Assembly (NCBI RefSeq): GCF_013112485.1
Contig: NZ_JABFHG010000019.1
Coordinates: 1-64,000 of the forward strand
Length of the DNA stretch: 64,000 nucleotides
Source of the DNA: Roseicella sp. DB1501
GTDB taxonomy: Bacteria; Pseudomonadota; Alphaproteobacteria; Acetobacterales; Acetobacteraceae
Direction of reading: 5' to 3'
This document shows, piece after piece, positions 30,164 to 40,299 of this stretch. The notes under the pieces were generated by a model that made no database searches, was not told where the DNA came from, and saw only the letters and a program-made list of their open reading frames with translations. The first letter of the stretch is position 1. Each line of letters begins with the position of its first letter. A program made the position numbers and the translations under genes.

Positions 30164-31708
30164 ATGGGCGCACCGTCCGCATCGACCGGCCTCTCCCGCA
30201 AGCGCCGCTGGCTGTTCTATGCCGGCCTGTATCTGTGTTTCGCCCTCTTGGACCCCTTCGGCATCGACGGTGCGTTGCGCCTGCATGGCCGTGAATTCGT
30301 CAGCCGGACAATCGGGCATCTCTATGGGCTTTCGACCCGCCTGGGCATCACAAGCGACAGGAACCCAGGGACGAATGTCGCGGTCCTGCTCATCGACGAG
30401 GCTTACGTCCAGGGCGGCGACCGCCAAGGGCTCTGGCCTATCGCTTGGCACATGCATGCACACCTCCTTCGGCAGGTGCTGGAGCATGGACCGCGCGCAG
30501 TGTTCCTTGATTTCGTTTTCGAGACGCCACGCAGCGATCAGGACTTCGACAGCCTCAAGACAACACTCGAGGAAGCGAAGGTTCCGATCTTGCTGGGTGA
30601 GATCCTGAGACCGCCGCTGCCGAGCGGCCTCACCCGACGTCCCTGCGCCGAACCAAGATCGAAGCAGCAACTTGCGGATGACCGGCCTGTTGGCCGGACG
30701 CATCCGGATATCGCCTGCGCAGCGCGCGATACGGCGTCGATCCGCTGGGACGCCGAGGAATATGCCTCGCACTATCCACTCGCAGTCCTCTCGCCCGCTG
30801 CGAACGGCGAGCAAGCGTCATCGCAGCACGGTGCCGATCCGCCGGCGGCGGTGCTTACACCGGCCCCGGCCCTCTACAGAGTCGTCTTCGGCCATGGAGC
30901 GTCGCGCGACCTCGCCGCGGCCGACGAAGACGACAAGATGCTCGTCGCTTGGCAGACCCGAGGGTCGCCGATGGAGCGAGCCCGCATCCAGGGCACGTGC
31001 GACCGAACCGATCCCCCCTTCCTGGCCATCCTCGGCGCCTTGATCCCACGGGCGGAGCAGCATTTCGCCAGCCCGTCCTCCAAGTGGATCGTGCCGTTCG
31101 AGCCCTGCCTGCCGGTCGACTCCATCACGGCATCTCAGCTTGAGGCGGATACGGCGGAGATGGGCGGGCCTGATTCCGAGCGCCCCAGCCCATTTGCCGG
31201 CCGCATCGTGCTGATCGGCTCGGGACGCGGCGAGGGCGATCCGGATGTGGTCCACATGCCGTCCGGCGCCGAGGTGCCGGGCGTGATGCTGCACGCCATG
31301 GCACTCGACAACTTGCTTCGCTTCGGCCCCGACAACTATTGGGGATTTAAGAGAACAAAAATTATTTCTGAGATAGATTGGTCCGATATTGTTTCCAGCG
31401 CCGCCATGGTAATAACAGCCCTTTTGAGTCATACTTGGCTTCGGCCTGTGCCGCCCTTGGCGATGGTCACCTTCATTCTTATTATTTTTATTGTTCTTCT
31501 TAGAATAAGTGCCGTTGATGTTATGATAACTTTATTTATTCTTTCCATCAGCGAGCAATTTTTGAAATTCATGAATTATCTTCACGGGAAGCTCGAGCAT
31601 TCTCCGGAGCGTCACGTCGTTGCACGGTCCGGCACCCCGCAGTCTCCCGCCATAGGCTTAAGGCCCGTCCCAGGAGGAAACACCGATGACGCCAAGCTCA
31701 GAAGGTGA
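30164..31708 (+). CDS. CHASE2-domain membrane protein without a cytoplasmic output domain
   Basis: CHASE2 is an extracytoplasmic sensory domain usually fused to kinases or nucleotide cyclases. Here (514 aa) an N-terminal membrane segment (about 14-32) precedes the CHASE2 domain, with hallmarks VAVLLIDEAYV, LWPIAWHMHAHLLRQVL, GPRAVFLDFVFE and FAGRIVLIGSG ... EVPGVMLHAMALDNLL. Three C-terminal membrane segments follow (about 405-470), then a short polar tail and no enzyme domain. The first part has ordinary composition but 31340-31610 is strikingly AT-rich. ATG has GGGGTGGAGAG upstream. It overlaps the next gene by 23 bp. Confidence 0.8.
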   Translation: MGAPSASTGLSRKRRWLFYAGLYLCFALLDPFGIDGALRLHGREFVSRTIGHLYGLSTRLGITSDRNPGTNVAVLLIDEAYVQGGDRQGLWPIAWHMHAHLLRQVLEHGPRAVFLDFVFETPRSDQDFDSLKTTLEEAKVPILLGEILRPPLPSGLTRRPCAEPRSKQQLADDRPVGRTHPDIACAARDTASIRWDAEEYASHYPLAVLSPAANGEQASSQHGADPPAAVLTPAPALYRVVFGHGASRDLAAADEDDKMLVAWQTRGSPMERARIQGTCDRTDPPFLAILGALIPRAEQHFASPSSKWIVPFEPCLPVDSITASQLEADTAEMGGPDSERPSPFAGRIVLIGSGRGEGDPDVVHMPSGAEVPGVMLHAMALDNLLRFGPDNYWGFKRTKIISEIDWSDIVSSAAMVITALLSHTWLRPVPPLAMVTFILIIFIVLLRISAVDVMITLFILSISEQFLKFMNYLHGKLEHSPERHVVARSGTPQSPAIGLRPVPGGNTDDAKLRR

Positions 31709-32117
31709 CGCCCATCGATCCTTGGCCCGATGGCTGACTTGCCTCGCGCTCACAGCGCTATGGCCCGGCTTGGCGGCGGCGCAGCAGCAGCCGCAGACGA
31801 TCCTGGAATGGCGCCGCGACCCGGTTCGCATCCGCCCTGCCCCGAACGCCGCTGGGGTGCAGACCGCTGCGCAGGACCTGCCGGTACGGCCAAAGGTGCA
31901 GGAGGTGACCCCGGACGGCGTGCTTGGCTTCGACGGCCGCGACGGCCGCAGGCGCTATGTCCTGCGCGACGATGTCATCACCGATACGGTCCCGGTCAAG
32001 GGGGTTTGCCCCGAGGCACCCAGTCGCCCCGGAACGACAGTCGGAACGCCGAGGGCCACGAACCAGCGCGACGCCGGCCGCAGCGAGCAGGGTATGGGGA
32101 CGGGACGGAAATGCTGA
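31686..32117 (+). CDS. Small secreted protein, possibly SH3-like, in the CHASE2 cassette
   Basis: The 143-residue protein starts with a signal peptide (WLTCLALTALWPGLAAAQQ) and then shows VRIRPAPNAAG ... GVLGFDGRDGRRRYVLRDDVI, which recalls a bacterial SH3 (SH3b) fold. The last 40 residues are low-complexity. The strong AGGAGG RBS lies inside the CHASE2 gene, and the stop overlaps the M48 gene. The SH3 assignment is inference from short motifs. It may bind cell wall or the two partner proteins. Confidence 0.6.
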   Translation: MTPSSEGDAHRSLARWLTCLALTALWPGLAAAQQQPQTILEWRRDPVRIRPAPNAAGVQTAAQDLPVRPKVQEVTPDGVLGFDGRDGRRRYVLRDDVITDTVPVKGVCPEAPSRPGTTVGTPRATNQRDAGRSEQGMGTGRKC

Positions 32118-33679
32118 GCCGCGTCCTCGCCACGCTGCCGGCCCTCCTCATCGGTTGCAGCACCGCCGACCCCAGCCGGGTCAGTGGCGATTTGAAGGGC
32201 CGCCTGATCGACCAACCATCGATCATGCAGCAGGTCGCCGTCCGCTTCGTCCCTCGCCGCACCGGCGAAGCCGTGGACTATGCCGGCAGCGGCATCCGCG
32301 GCAATGCGCGGGACGAGCGACGGCGCTACGGCGCGGAGCGGACGACCGTGCCGGACCGTGCCGCGGATGCCTATCTGGAGCGGCTGACGGCTCGGCTCGC
32401 CCGTGCCTGGCCGCATGGCCGCCCGCCCGTCGTGCCGCGCGTGCAACTCGTTGCCAACCGATCCTATGGCGCGGCGGCTCTCACCGACGGCAGCATCCGC
32501 CTCAATCTCGGCACGCTGGTGCAGGCCGGTACCGAGGACGAGTTGGCCTTCGTCATCGGCCATGAGATGGGGCACCTCTTCCTCCGCCACACCGGCTTGC
32601 GCGAGGATGAGCATGATGACCTCGAGAACCTGCGTGAGGTGACGACAGGGCTTGGCGCCCTCGGCGCCGCCCTATCCAGCGCGCGCATGGGCAGCGGCGG
32701 CCAGCTCAGCTTTGGTGCGGAGTCGCAGAACCGCGCCAGCTTGGCCGCCCTCGGCGGCACCGTCCTGAGCGAAGGGCTGGACACGCTGGTGGAGCCGGCC
32801 TGGGCGCGTCGGCAGGAGGCCGAGGCAGATGTCTTCGGCATGGACATCATGGCTGCCGCCGGCTTCGACCCACGCTATGCCATCGTCTCCCTGAACGCGC
32901 TGGAGAGCAGCCAGGGGGCGGCGCAGGCCAGGCTGAAGGCCGTCGCCGAGGCCGTCGAGGGCCAGCTGGGGACCCAGCTGGGCCGCGGCGACATCAATGG
33001 CGCCTGGCGGGCGGCAATGAAGGGCGCCTCCACCATGCTCAACTCCATGGGGCGCGAGCTGAAGGGATGGATGCGCGAGCGGCATCCGGACCCCGCCGAA
33101 CGCCGCCGCTGGCTTGACGACTACCGTGACCGCATCCACGGCGACGATCCGTTGCGCCCCGACTCCGCTGGGGAACTCACCCAGATCCGCGGCTCGGCCG
33201 TGATCCGCAATGCGCGGCAGGCCCTGGAAGAGGTTGAGGCCTCCCAAGACGCCTTGTCGCGCGGCGATCCACGCTCGGCCATGGAACGCGCCCGCTCGGC
33301 CATGGCGGCGGCGCCCTGGCTGCCGGCAGCGCGGTTGCAGCTCGCTCTCGCCCAGCTCGAGGCAGGCCAGATCCGCCAGGCACGGGACGAGTTGCGCCGC
33401 GTGACGGCCGATAACCGCGCGCCGCTGATCGCCTTCCTCCTCCTTGCGCATACCGAGGCCAAACTCGGCGATCCGCGAGCGGCGTTGGCGGTGCTGGATA
33501 CGGCAGGACGGCGCTTCGATGCCGTTGACGAGCTAGCCCCGGAACGGATCGCTCTCCACCGCGCGGCTGGGAACCAAGCCATGGCACAGCAGGAGGCGGA
33601 ACGGTGCAGCCGGTCTGCGAACCCACGGTTGCGAAGCGCCTGCCGGCAGGCGATCGACATCAGGCGGGCCTCCCGCTGA
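32111..33679 (+). CDS. M48 family lipoprotein metalloprotease with TPR-like C-terminus
   Basis: The protein (522 aa) begins with a lipobox (LPALLIGCS, Cys16), so it is likely anchored in the outer membrane and periplasmic. The M48 zinc motif is HEMGH at about 151-155 and the third ligand is Glu in EADVFGMDIM near 240. The C-terminal 150 residues are helical with TPR-like units (ALSRGDPRSAMERARSAMAAAPWLPAARLQLA). This is BepA/YfgC-like, a protease of envelope quality control. ATG 32111 overlaps the small secreted gene. It ends the cassette; a 262-bp gap follows. Confidence 0.88.
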   Translation: MLSRVLATLPALLIGCSTADPSRVSGDLKGRLIDQPSIMQQVAVRFVPRRTGEAVDYAGSGIRGNARDERRRYGAERTTVPDRAADAYLERLTARLARAWPHGRPPVVPRVQLVANRSYGAAALTDGSIRLNLGTLVQAGTEDELAFVIGHEMGHLFLRHTGLREDEHDDLENLREVTTGLGALGAALSSARMGSGGQLSFGAESQNRASLAALGGTVLSEGLDTLVEPAWARRQEAEADVFGMDIMAAAGFDPRYAIVSLNALESSQGAAQARLKAVAEAVEGQLGTQLGRGDINGAWRAAMKGASTMLNSMGRELKGWMRERHPDPAERRRWLDDYRDRIHGDDPLRPDSAGELTQIRGSAVIRNARQALEEVEASQDALSRGDPRSAMERARSAMAAAPWLPAARLQLALAQLEAGQIRQARDELRRVTADNRAPLIAFLLLAHTEAKLGDPRAALAVLDTAGRRFDAVDELAPERIALHRAAGNQAMAQQEAERCSRSANPRLRSACRQAIDIRRASR

Positions 33680-33733
33680 GCATTCCTTCCAGTGGTCGAC
33701 TCACCCCCGCCCGTGGCGGCCCGGCGCCCCCCT

Positions 33734-33742
33734 TGCTATAGG
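33734..33742 (+). promoter_or_regulatory. Candidate extended -10 promoter of the purC cluster
   Basis: TGCTATAGG matches an extended -10 (TGnTATAAT) about 200 bp upstream of purC. No good -35 is seen at the expected place, which extended -10 promoters tolerate. Confidence 0.4.
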
Positions 33743-33752
33743 GACGCCGCAA

Positions 33753-33848
33753 GAGCCGATCGCCGCGGGGCGGACCTGCCCGGAGGCGTGAATCGGCTCG
33801 CCTGATCAATGCCCCGGGGCATCCTCCCGCCGGTCGAGCGGCGGGAGG
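33753..33848 (+). promoter_or_regulatory. Structured 5' leader of purC
   Basis: Three successive inverted repeats lie between the candidate promoter and purC: GAGCCGAT/ATCGGCTC (33753-33799), the 14-bp palindrome ATGCCCCGGGGCAT (33809-33822) and CCTCCCGCCG/CGGCGGGAGG (33823-33848). They match no riboswitch class that I recognise. They may terminate transcription from the M48 gene or regulate purC. Confidence 0.35.
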
Positions 33849-33941
33849 CGGTGCCGGAGGACCGCCGCCGGGGTGCCCGGCCCGCCGGGGCGCCTCGCGC
33901 CGGGCGGGCTGCGCGCCGCTGTTGGAAGGATTACCGAGACC

Positions 33942-34706
33942 ATGGCGCGACGCCGTCAGCTCTACGAGGGCAAGGCCAAGATCCTCTTCGAGGGGCCGGA
34001 GCCGGGCACCCTCGTGCAGTATTTCAAGGACGACGCCTCGGCCTTCAACGCCCAGAAGAAGGGCACCATCACCGGCAAGGGCGTGCTGAACAACCGCATC
34101 AGCGAGTACCTGATGATGCGACTGATGGATATCGGCGTGCCGACGCATTTCATCCGCCGGCTCAACATGCGCGAGCAGCTCATCCGCGAGGTGGAGATCA
34201 TCCCGCTCGAGGTGGTGGTGCGCAACGTCGCCGCCGGCAGCCTCTCGACCCGGCTCGGCATCCAGGAAGGCACCCGCCTGCCGCGCTCGATCATCGAATA
34301 TTACTACAAGAACGCGGCGCTCAACCATCCGCTGGTCTGCGAGGAGCACATCACCGCCTTCGGCTGGGCCAGCACGCAGGATCTCGACGACATCGTCGCG
34401 CTGACGCTGCGGATCAACGACTTCCTGAGCGGGCTGCTGCTCGGCGTCGGCATCACGCTGGTCGACTTCAAGGTGGAGTTCGGCCGGCTCTACGACAATG
34501 ACGAGATGCGCATCGTCCTCGCCGACGAGATCAGCCCCGACAATTGCCGGCTCTGGGATTCCAAGACCGGCGAGAAGATGGACAAGGACCGCTTTCGCCG
34601 CGACCTCGGCAAGGTCGAGGAAGGCTACCAGGAAGTGGCGCGCCGCCTCGGCATCCTGCCGGAGGCGGGGGTCCGGGACCTCAAGGGCCCGGAGATGATG
34701 CAATAG
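33942..34706 (+). CDS. purC: Phosphoribosylaminoimidazole-succinocarboxamide synthase
   Basis: PurC joins aspartate to CAIR in purine synthesis. The 254-residue protein has the family N-terminus ([15 protein letters not shown]), the conserved [18 protein letters not shown] and [14 protein letters not shown] motifs. [11 protein letters not shown] is the start; GGAAGG lies about 12 bases upstream. It begins a compact cluster with purS, purQ and purL. Confidence 0.96.
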   Translation: MARRRQLYEGKAKILFEGPEPGTLVQYFKDDASAFNAQKKGTITGKGVLNNRISEYLMMRLMDIGVPTHFIRRLNMREQLIREVEIIPLEVVVRNVAAGSLSTRLGIQEGTRLPRSIIEYYYKNAALNHPLVCEEHITAFGWASTQDLDDIVALTLRINDFLSGLLLGVGITLVDFKVEFGRLYDNDEMRIVLADEISPDNCRLWDSKTGEKMDKDRFRRDLGKVEEGYQEVARRLGILPEAGVRDLKGPEMMQ

Positions 34707-34721
34707 GGCGGAGGCGCGGCG

Positions 34722-34907
34722 ATGGTGGCGCGGATCGTCGAAGCAGTGGTGGTGCTCTGCGCCGTCATCGGCTTCTATGCCGTCTGCTCCGTGCTCGGCC
34801 TCTTCCCCGGCTCCACCTGGTCGCTGCTGCTGGCGGTGCTGGCCAGCTATGGCTGCTACCTCTATGGCCGCTACGGGCGGCGTCTGCTGGGCGGTGAGGT
34901 GACATGA
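34722..34907 (+). CDS. 61-aa membrane protein between purC and purS
   Basis: Two hydrophobic segments (IVEAVVVLCAVIGFYAVCSV and WSLLLAVLASYGCYLYG) with a short loop form a hairpin membrane protein. It begins 15 bases after purC and its stop overlaps the purS start (ATGA), which argues that it is translated. In many alphaproteobacteria this position holds the soluble DUF1476 gene instead. No family is recognised. Confidence 0.7.
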   Translation: MVARIVEAVVVLCAVIGFYAVCSVLGLFPGSTWSLLLAVLASYGCYLYGRYGRRLLGGEVT

Positions 34908-35143
34908 AGGTTCTGGTGACGGTGATGCCGAAGGCCGGCGTGCTCGACCCGCAGGGCAAGGCGATCGGGCACGCACTCGCCGGCCTCGGCTTCGAGGGCG
35001 TCGGCGAGGTGCGGGCGGGCAAGGTGATCGAGCTGGAGCTGGCGGAGAGCGATCCCGGCCGCGCGAAATCCGCCGCCGAGGCGATGGCCCGCAAGCTGCT
35101 GGCCAATACGGTGATCGAGAGCTTCCGGGTGGAGCTCGCCTGA
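34904..35143 (+). CDS. purS: Phosphoribosylformylglycinamidine synthase subunit PurS
   Basis: PurS is the small subunit that bridges PurQ and PurL in the multi-protein FGAM synthase. The 79-residue protein has the typical start MKVLVTVMPKAGVLDPQGKA and a single alpha/beta fold. It overlaps the upstream membrane ORF by four bases and is followed by another small membrane ORF after four bases. Confidence 0.95.
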   Translation: MKVLVTVMPKAGVLDPQGKAIGHALAGLGFEGVGEVRAGKVIELELAESDPGRAKSAAEAMARKLLANTVIESFRVELA

Positions 35144-35147
35144 TCGC

Positions 35148-35384
35148 ATGGTGAAGCTCTCGCTCGTCATCCTGGTGGTGCTGACCGTGCTGATCGGCAC
35201 GGGCCTGCGCTGGCGGGAGGAGCGGCGGGTGGCGATCCGCGCCGCCACGGTGCGGCGCGGCGGCTGGCTGGCGGCGCAGAAGCGGAGCCTGAATCGCTGG
35301 GTGACCGCCGCCTGCCTGGCGACGCTGACGACCATCCTGGTCCTCGGCGGGCTCCACTGGCTCCGGGTGTTGCAGCAGGGGTGA
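35148..35384 (+). CDS. 78-aa membrane protein between purS and purQ
   Basis: Hydrophobic segments at about 3-18 ([16 protein letters not shown]) and 53-70 ([18 protein letters not shown]) flank a basic segment ([18 protein letters not shown]). The gap to purS is four bases and to purQ seven, so it is probably co-translated. No known family is recognised. It is the second unknown membrane ORF in this purine cluster. Confidence 0.65.
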   Translation: MVKLSLVILVVLTVLIGTGLRWREERRVAIRAATVRRGGWLAAQKRSLNRWVTAACLATLTTILVLGGLHWLRVLQQG

Positions 35385-35391
35385 TGGCGTG

Positions 35392-36090
35392 ATGCAGGCA
35401 GGGATCGTCCTCTTTCCCGGCACCAACCGCGAGCGCGACATGGCGCTCGCCCTGCAGCGGGCGACCGGCCGCCGGCCCGCCATGCTCTGGCACCGCGACA
35501 CGGCGTTGCCGCCGGGCACCGACCTCGTTGTGCTGCCGGGCGGCTTCTCCTATGGCGACTATCTCCGCTGCGGCGCCATGGCGGCGCAGAGCCCGATCAT
35601 GCGGGCGGTCGCCGACTTCGCCGGCCGCGGCGGGCATGTGCTCGGCGTCTGCAACGGCTTCCAGATGCTGACCGAGGCGGGGCTGCTGCCCGGCGCCCTG
35701 CTGCGCAACGCCACGCTGCGCTTCCTCTCCATGGATTGCCACATGCGGGTGGAGCGGGCCGACACGCCCTATACCGGGCGCTTCCAGCGCGGCGCGGTCT
35801 TCCGCGCCACCATGGCGCATGGCGACGGCAACTACTTCGCCGACGAGGCGACGCTCGACCGGCTGGAGGGCGAGGGGCTGGTGGCGCTGCGCTACGCGAC
35901 GCCGGCGGGCGAGGTCACGGCGGCGGCCAACCGCAACGGCAGCGCCCGGAACATCGCCGGCATCCTCTCGCCCAATCTCCGGGTGCTCGGGCTGATGCCG
36001 CATCCGGAGAACCAGGTGGACCCGCAGATCGACGGCACGGACGGGCTGCCGCTCTTCGAGAGTCTGGCCGAGGCGCTCGCCGCCGCCTGA
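35392..36090 (+). CDS. purQ: Phosphoribosylformylglycinamidine synthase subunit PurQ
   Basis: PurQ is the glutaminase subunit that supplies ammonia to PurL. The 232-residue protein has the nucleophile Cys in GVCNGFQML near residue 86 and His/Glu in [10 protein letters not shown] near the C-terminus. ATG 35392 is chosen; a GTG three bases upstream is equivalent. It follows purS and precedes purL. Confidence 0.96.
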   Translation: MQAGIVLFPGTNRERDMALALQRATGRRPAMLWHRDTALPPGTDLVVLPGGFSYGDYLRCGAMAAQSPIMRAVADFAGRGGHVLGVCNGFQMLTEAGLLPGALLRNATLRFLSMDCHMRVERADTPYTGRFQRGAVFRATMAHGDGNYFADEATLDRLEGEGLVALRYATPAGEVTAAANRNGSARNIAGILSPNLRVLGLMPHPENQVDPQIDGTDGLPLFESLAEALAAA

Positions 36091-36154
36091 GGCGGCGCCG
36101 CCAGCGCCACAGATGCCATCCACGGGGCCTTGCCCCCAAGGGAATCCTGACCGC

Positions 36155-38449
36155 GTGAGCATCGATCCCCCTGCCCCCACCTCCGCTGGCCCCTCCACTG
36201 GACCCTCCACTGGCGCTGGCCGCCCGACCCCGACCCTCCTCGCCCCGGACCGCGCCCGCCAACTCGCCGGGGAATACGGCCTGAAGCCGGATGAGTATGA
36301 CCGCGTCCTCGCCATCCTCGGCCGCGAGCCCTCGCTGACCGAGCTCGGCATCTTCTCGGTCATGTGGTCCGAGCACTGCTCCTACAAGTCGAGCCGGGTC
36401 TGGCTGCGCGAGCTGCCGACCAGGGCGCCCTGGGTGATCCAGGGGCCGGGGGAGAATGCCGGGGTGATCGATATCGGGGACGGGCTCGCCGCCGTCTTCA
36501 AGATGGAGAGCCACAACCACCCGAGCTTCATCGAGCCCTATCAGGGCGCGGCGACCGGGGTCGGCGGCATCCTGCGCGACGTCTTCACCATGGGGGCGCG
36601 GCCCATCGCCAACCTCAATGCCCTCCGCTTCGGCATGCCGGACGCGCCGCGGATGAAGCAGGTGATCGACGGCGTGGTGCGCGGCATCGGCGGCTACGGC
36701 AATTGCGTCGGCGTGCCGACCGTGGGCGGCGAGGTGAATTTCCACCCCCGCTACAACGGCAACCCGCTGGTCAATGCCATGACCGTCGGCATCGCCCGCG
36801 CCGACCGGATCTTCACCGCCGCCGCCACCGGCATCGGCAATCCGGTGGTCTATGTCGGCTCCAAGACCGGCCGCGACGGCATCCACGGCGCCACCATGGC
36901 CAGCACCGAGTTCAGTGCCGACAGCGAGGAGAAGCGCCCGACCGTGCAGATCGGCGACCCCTTCGCCGAGAAGCTGCTGATCGAGGCCTGCCTGGAGCTG
37001 ATGGCGACCGATGCGATCGTCGCCATCCAGGACATGGGCGCGGCGGGGCTCACCTCCTCCTCGGTCGAGATGGCCGGCAAGGGCGGCATGGGCATCGAGC
37101 TGGTGCTGGACCACGTCCCGCAGCGCGAGGCCGGGATGACCGCCTACGAGATGATGCTCTCCGAGAGCCAGGAGCGCATGCTGATGATCCTGAAGCCGGG
37201 CCGCGAGGCCGTGGCCAAGGCGATCTTCACCAAGTGGGAGCTGGATTTCGCGGTCATCGGCCATCTCACCGATACCGGCCGCATCGTGCTGCGGCACCAG
37301 GGGCGGCTCGAGGCCGACATCCCCCTCGCCCCGCTGGAATCCGAGGCGCCGCTCTATCGCCGCCCGACCGCCGAAACGCCGCGGCAGCCGGTGATCGAGG
37401 CCGGCGCGGTCGCCGATCCGGTCGGGATCGGGCCGGCCCTGGCGAGGCTGGTCGGCAGCCTCGACCTCTGCTCCCGCCGCTGGATCTGGGACCAGTATGA
37501 CAGCATGGTCGGCGGCCAGACCGCGAAGCGCCCCGGCGCGGCCGATGCCGCCATCGTCCGAGTGGAGGAGAGCCTGGAGCAGGGCGGCGCCCGGGCCCTC
37601 GCCATGACCACCGACTGCACCCCGCGCTACTGCCTCGCCGATCCGGAGGAGGGCGGCAAGCAGGCGGTGGCCGAGGCCTGGCGCAACATCACCGCGACCG
37701 GCGGCCTGCCGCTCGCCATCACCGACAACATGAATTTCGGCAATCCCGAGAAGCCGGAGATCATGGGGCAATTCGCCGCCGCGGTGCGGGGCATGGCGGC
37801 CGCCTGCACCGCGCTCGACTTCCCCGTCGTCTCCGGCAATGTCTCGCTCTACAACGAGACCGAGGGGCGCGGCATCCTGCCGACCCCGGCGATCGGCGGC
37901 GTCGGCGTGCTCGACGACGTGGCGCAGGCGGTGGGGCTCGCCCTGCCGCCGGGGCTTGACCTGGTCCTGATCGGCGAGACGCGGGGCTGGCTCGGCCAGA
38001 GCCTCTGGCTGCGCGAGATCGCCGGCCGCGAGGAGGGCGCGCCGCCGCCGGTCGATCTCGCGGCGGAGCGGCGCAACGGCGACTTCGTGCGGTCGCAGAT
38101 CCGGCAGGGCCGCGTCGCCGCCTGCCACGACGCCGCCGATGGCGGGCTGCTGGTCGCGGTCGCGGAGATGGCCATGGCCTCGGGCACCGGCGCGACCCTG
38201 GCCACGCCGCCCCCCGGCCTGCCGGCGCACGCCTTCTGGTTCGGCGAGGACCAGGCCCGCTACGTGCTGGCCGTGGCGGATGCCGCGCCGCTCCTCGCCG
38301 ATGCGGCCGCGGCGGGGGTGCCGGCGATGCGCCTCGGCCGCTCGGGCGGGCGCGACCTCGTCCTGCCCGGCGGGGAGACCCTGCCGGTCGCCGCCCTCGC
38401 CGCCGCGCATGAGGCGACGCTGCCCGCGCTGATGCGCGACCAGGGCTGA
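36155..38449 (+). CDS. purL: Phosphoribosylformylglycinamidine synthase subunit PurL
   Basis: PurL is the ATP-dependent synthetase subunit, forming FGAM from FGAR and ammonia delivered by PurQ. It is of the small PurL type, 764 residues from GTG 36155. Conserved motifs are [38 protein letters not shown] and [19 protein letters not shown] 36155 has AAGGGAA upstream; an ATG at 36113 would add 14 residues. The N-terminus before APDRARQLA contains a short Gly/Pro/Thr-rich tandem ([11 protein letters not shown]). Confidence 0.95.
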   Translation: MSIDPPAPTSAGPSTGPSTGAGRPTPTLLAPDRARQLAGEYGLKPDEYDRVLAILGREPSLTELGIFSVMWSEHCSYKSSRVWLRELPTRAPWVIQGPGENAGVIDIGDGLAAVFKMESHNHPSFIEPYQGAATGVGGILRDVFTMGARPIANLNALRFGMPDAPRMKQVIDGVVRGIGGYGNCVGVPTVGGEVNFHPRYNGNPLVNAMTVGIARADRIFTAAATGIGNPVVYVGSKTGRDGIHGATMASTEFSADSEEKRPTVQIGDPFAEKLLIEACLELMATDAIVAIQDMGAAGLTSSSVEMAGKGGMGIELVLDHVPQREAGMTAYEMMLSESQERMLMILKPGREAVAKAIFTKWELDFAVIGHLTDTGRIVLRHQGRLEADIPLAPLESEAPLYRRPTAETPRQPVIEAGAVADPVGIGPALARLVGSLDLCSRRWIWDQYDSMVGGQTAKRPGAADAAIVRVEESLEQGGARALAMTTDCTPRYCLADPEEGGKQAVAEAWRNITATGGLPLAITDNMNFGNPEKPEIMGQFAAAVRGMAAACTALDFPVVSGNVSLYNETEGRGILPTPAIGGVGVLDDVAQAVGLALPPGLDLVLIGETRGWLGQSLWLREIAGREEGAPPPVDLAAERRNGDFVRSQIRQGRVAACHDAADGGLLVAVAEMAMASGTGATLATPPPGLPAHAFWFGEDQARYVLAVADAAPLLADAAAAGVPAMRLGRSGGRDLVLPGGETLPVAALAAAHEATLPALMRDQG

Positions 38450-38566
38450 TCGCCGGCCCGCCGGCCCCATCAGGGGGCTTGGTTCCATCGGCGCGACGCG
38501 CCATATCGGGGGTGTGCCCAGCCGCCATTCCTGGCGCCGGGCGGCGTGCGAAGGGGATGGTGGCGG

Positions 38567-38800
38567 ATGGCGATGCAGCCGGCGGAGATCGAGGCGCTGA
38601 TCAAGGCGGCCCTGCCCGATGCCCAGGTCACCATCGAGGACCTCGCGGGCGATGGCGACCACTACGCCGCCACCGTCGTCTCCGAGGCCTTCCGCGGCAA
38701 GAGCCGCGTGCAGCAGCACCAGATCGTCTATGCCGCGCTGCGCGGCCGGATGGGCGGCGAGCTGCACGCCCTGGCGCTGCAGACCACCGCCCCGGCCTGA
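38567..38800 (+). CDS. BolA family protein
   Basis: A 77-residue BolA/IbaG-type protein. Such proteins partner monothiol glutaredoxins in sharing [2Fe-2S] clusters, and the CGFS glutaredoxin gene follows 42 bp downstream. The core VSEAFRGKSRVQQHQIVYAAL with its conserved His is intact. MAMQPAEIEALI is taken as the start, with an upstream AAGGGGATGG. Confidence 0.92.
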   Translation: MAMQPAEIEALIKAALPDAQVTIEDLAGDGDHYAATVVSEAFRGKSRVQQHQIVYAALRGRMGGELHALALQTTAPA

Positions 38801-38842
38801 GCAACCCTACCCCGGACCGAACCAGCAGGGACGACGAGCCAG

Positions 38843-39181
38843 ATGACCAACCCCGCCTTCGAGCGCATCGAGGCCGATATCAAGGCCAACCCCGTGGTGC
38901 TTTTCATGAAGGGCACCCCGGTCTTCCCGCAATGCGGCTTCTCGGCCCGCGTGGTGCAGATCCTTTCGCATCTCGGCGTGCCCTTCAAGGGCGTGAATGT
39001 CCTCGACGACATGGAGATCCGCGACGGCATCAAGGCCTACACCAACTGGCCGACCATCCCGCAGCTCTACGTCAACGGCGAGTTCGTCGGCGGCTGCGAC
39101 ATCGTCATGGAGATGTTCCAGGCGGGCGAGCTGCAGAGCCTGCTGAAGGAGAAGGGCGTACCGGTCTCGGCCGAGGGCTGA
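38843..39181 (+). CDS. grxD: Monothiol glutaredoxin, Grx4 family
   Basis: A 112-residue CGFS glutaredoxin that carries [2Fe-2S] clusters with BolA. The active site is CGFS near residue 32, preceded by [13 protein letters not shown], and the glutathione-binding [18 protein letters not shown] is intact. The purL-bolA-grxD order is conserved in related alphaproteobacteria. Confidence 0.96.
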   Translation: MTNPAFERIEADIKANPVVLFMKGTPVFPQCGFSARVVQILSHLGVPFKGVNVLDDMEIRDGIKAYTNWPTIPQLYVNGEFVGGCDIVMEMFQAGELQSLLKEKGVPVSAEG

Positions 39182-39256
39182 GCCCTCGCGCCACCCTGGC
39201 GCGGGTCCGCGGTCCTGCTAGGCTTCCCCGACCGGGCGAGGACGGGGGATCCGCAG

Positions 39257-40243
<987 letters not shown>

Positions 40244-40299
40244 TCCCGGCTTGGCTGCGGGCATGCGGGTCTGATCAGCTTTTTCGTTCTTTTGAAGTC

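Noticed and set aside
35915-38767. Long minus-strand open frame opposite purQ-purL
   Set aside because: It is a shadow of purQ/purL; the opposite strand shows canonical PurL and PurQ motifs.
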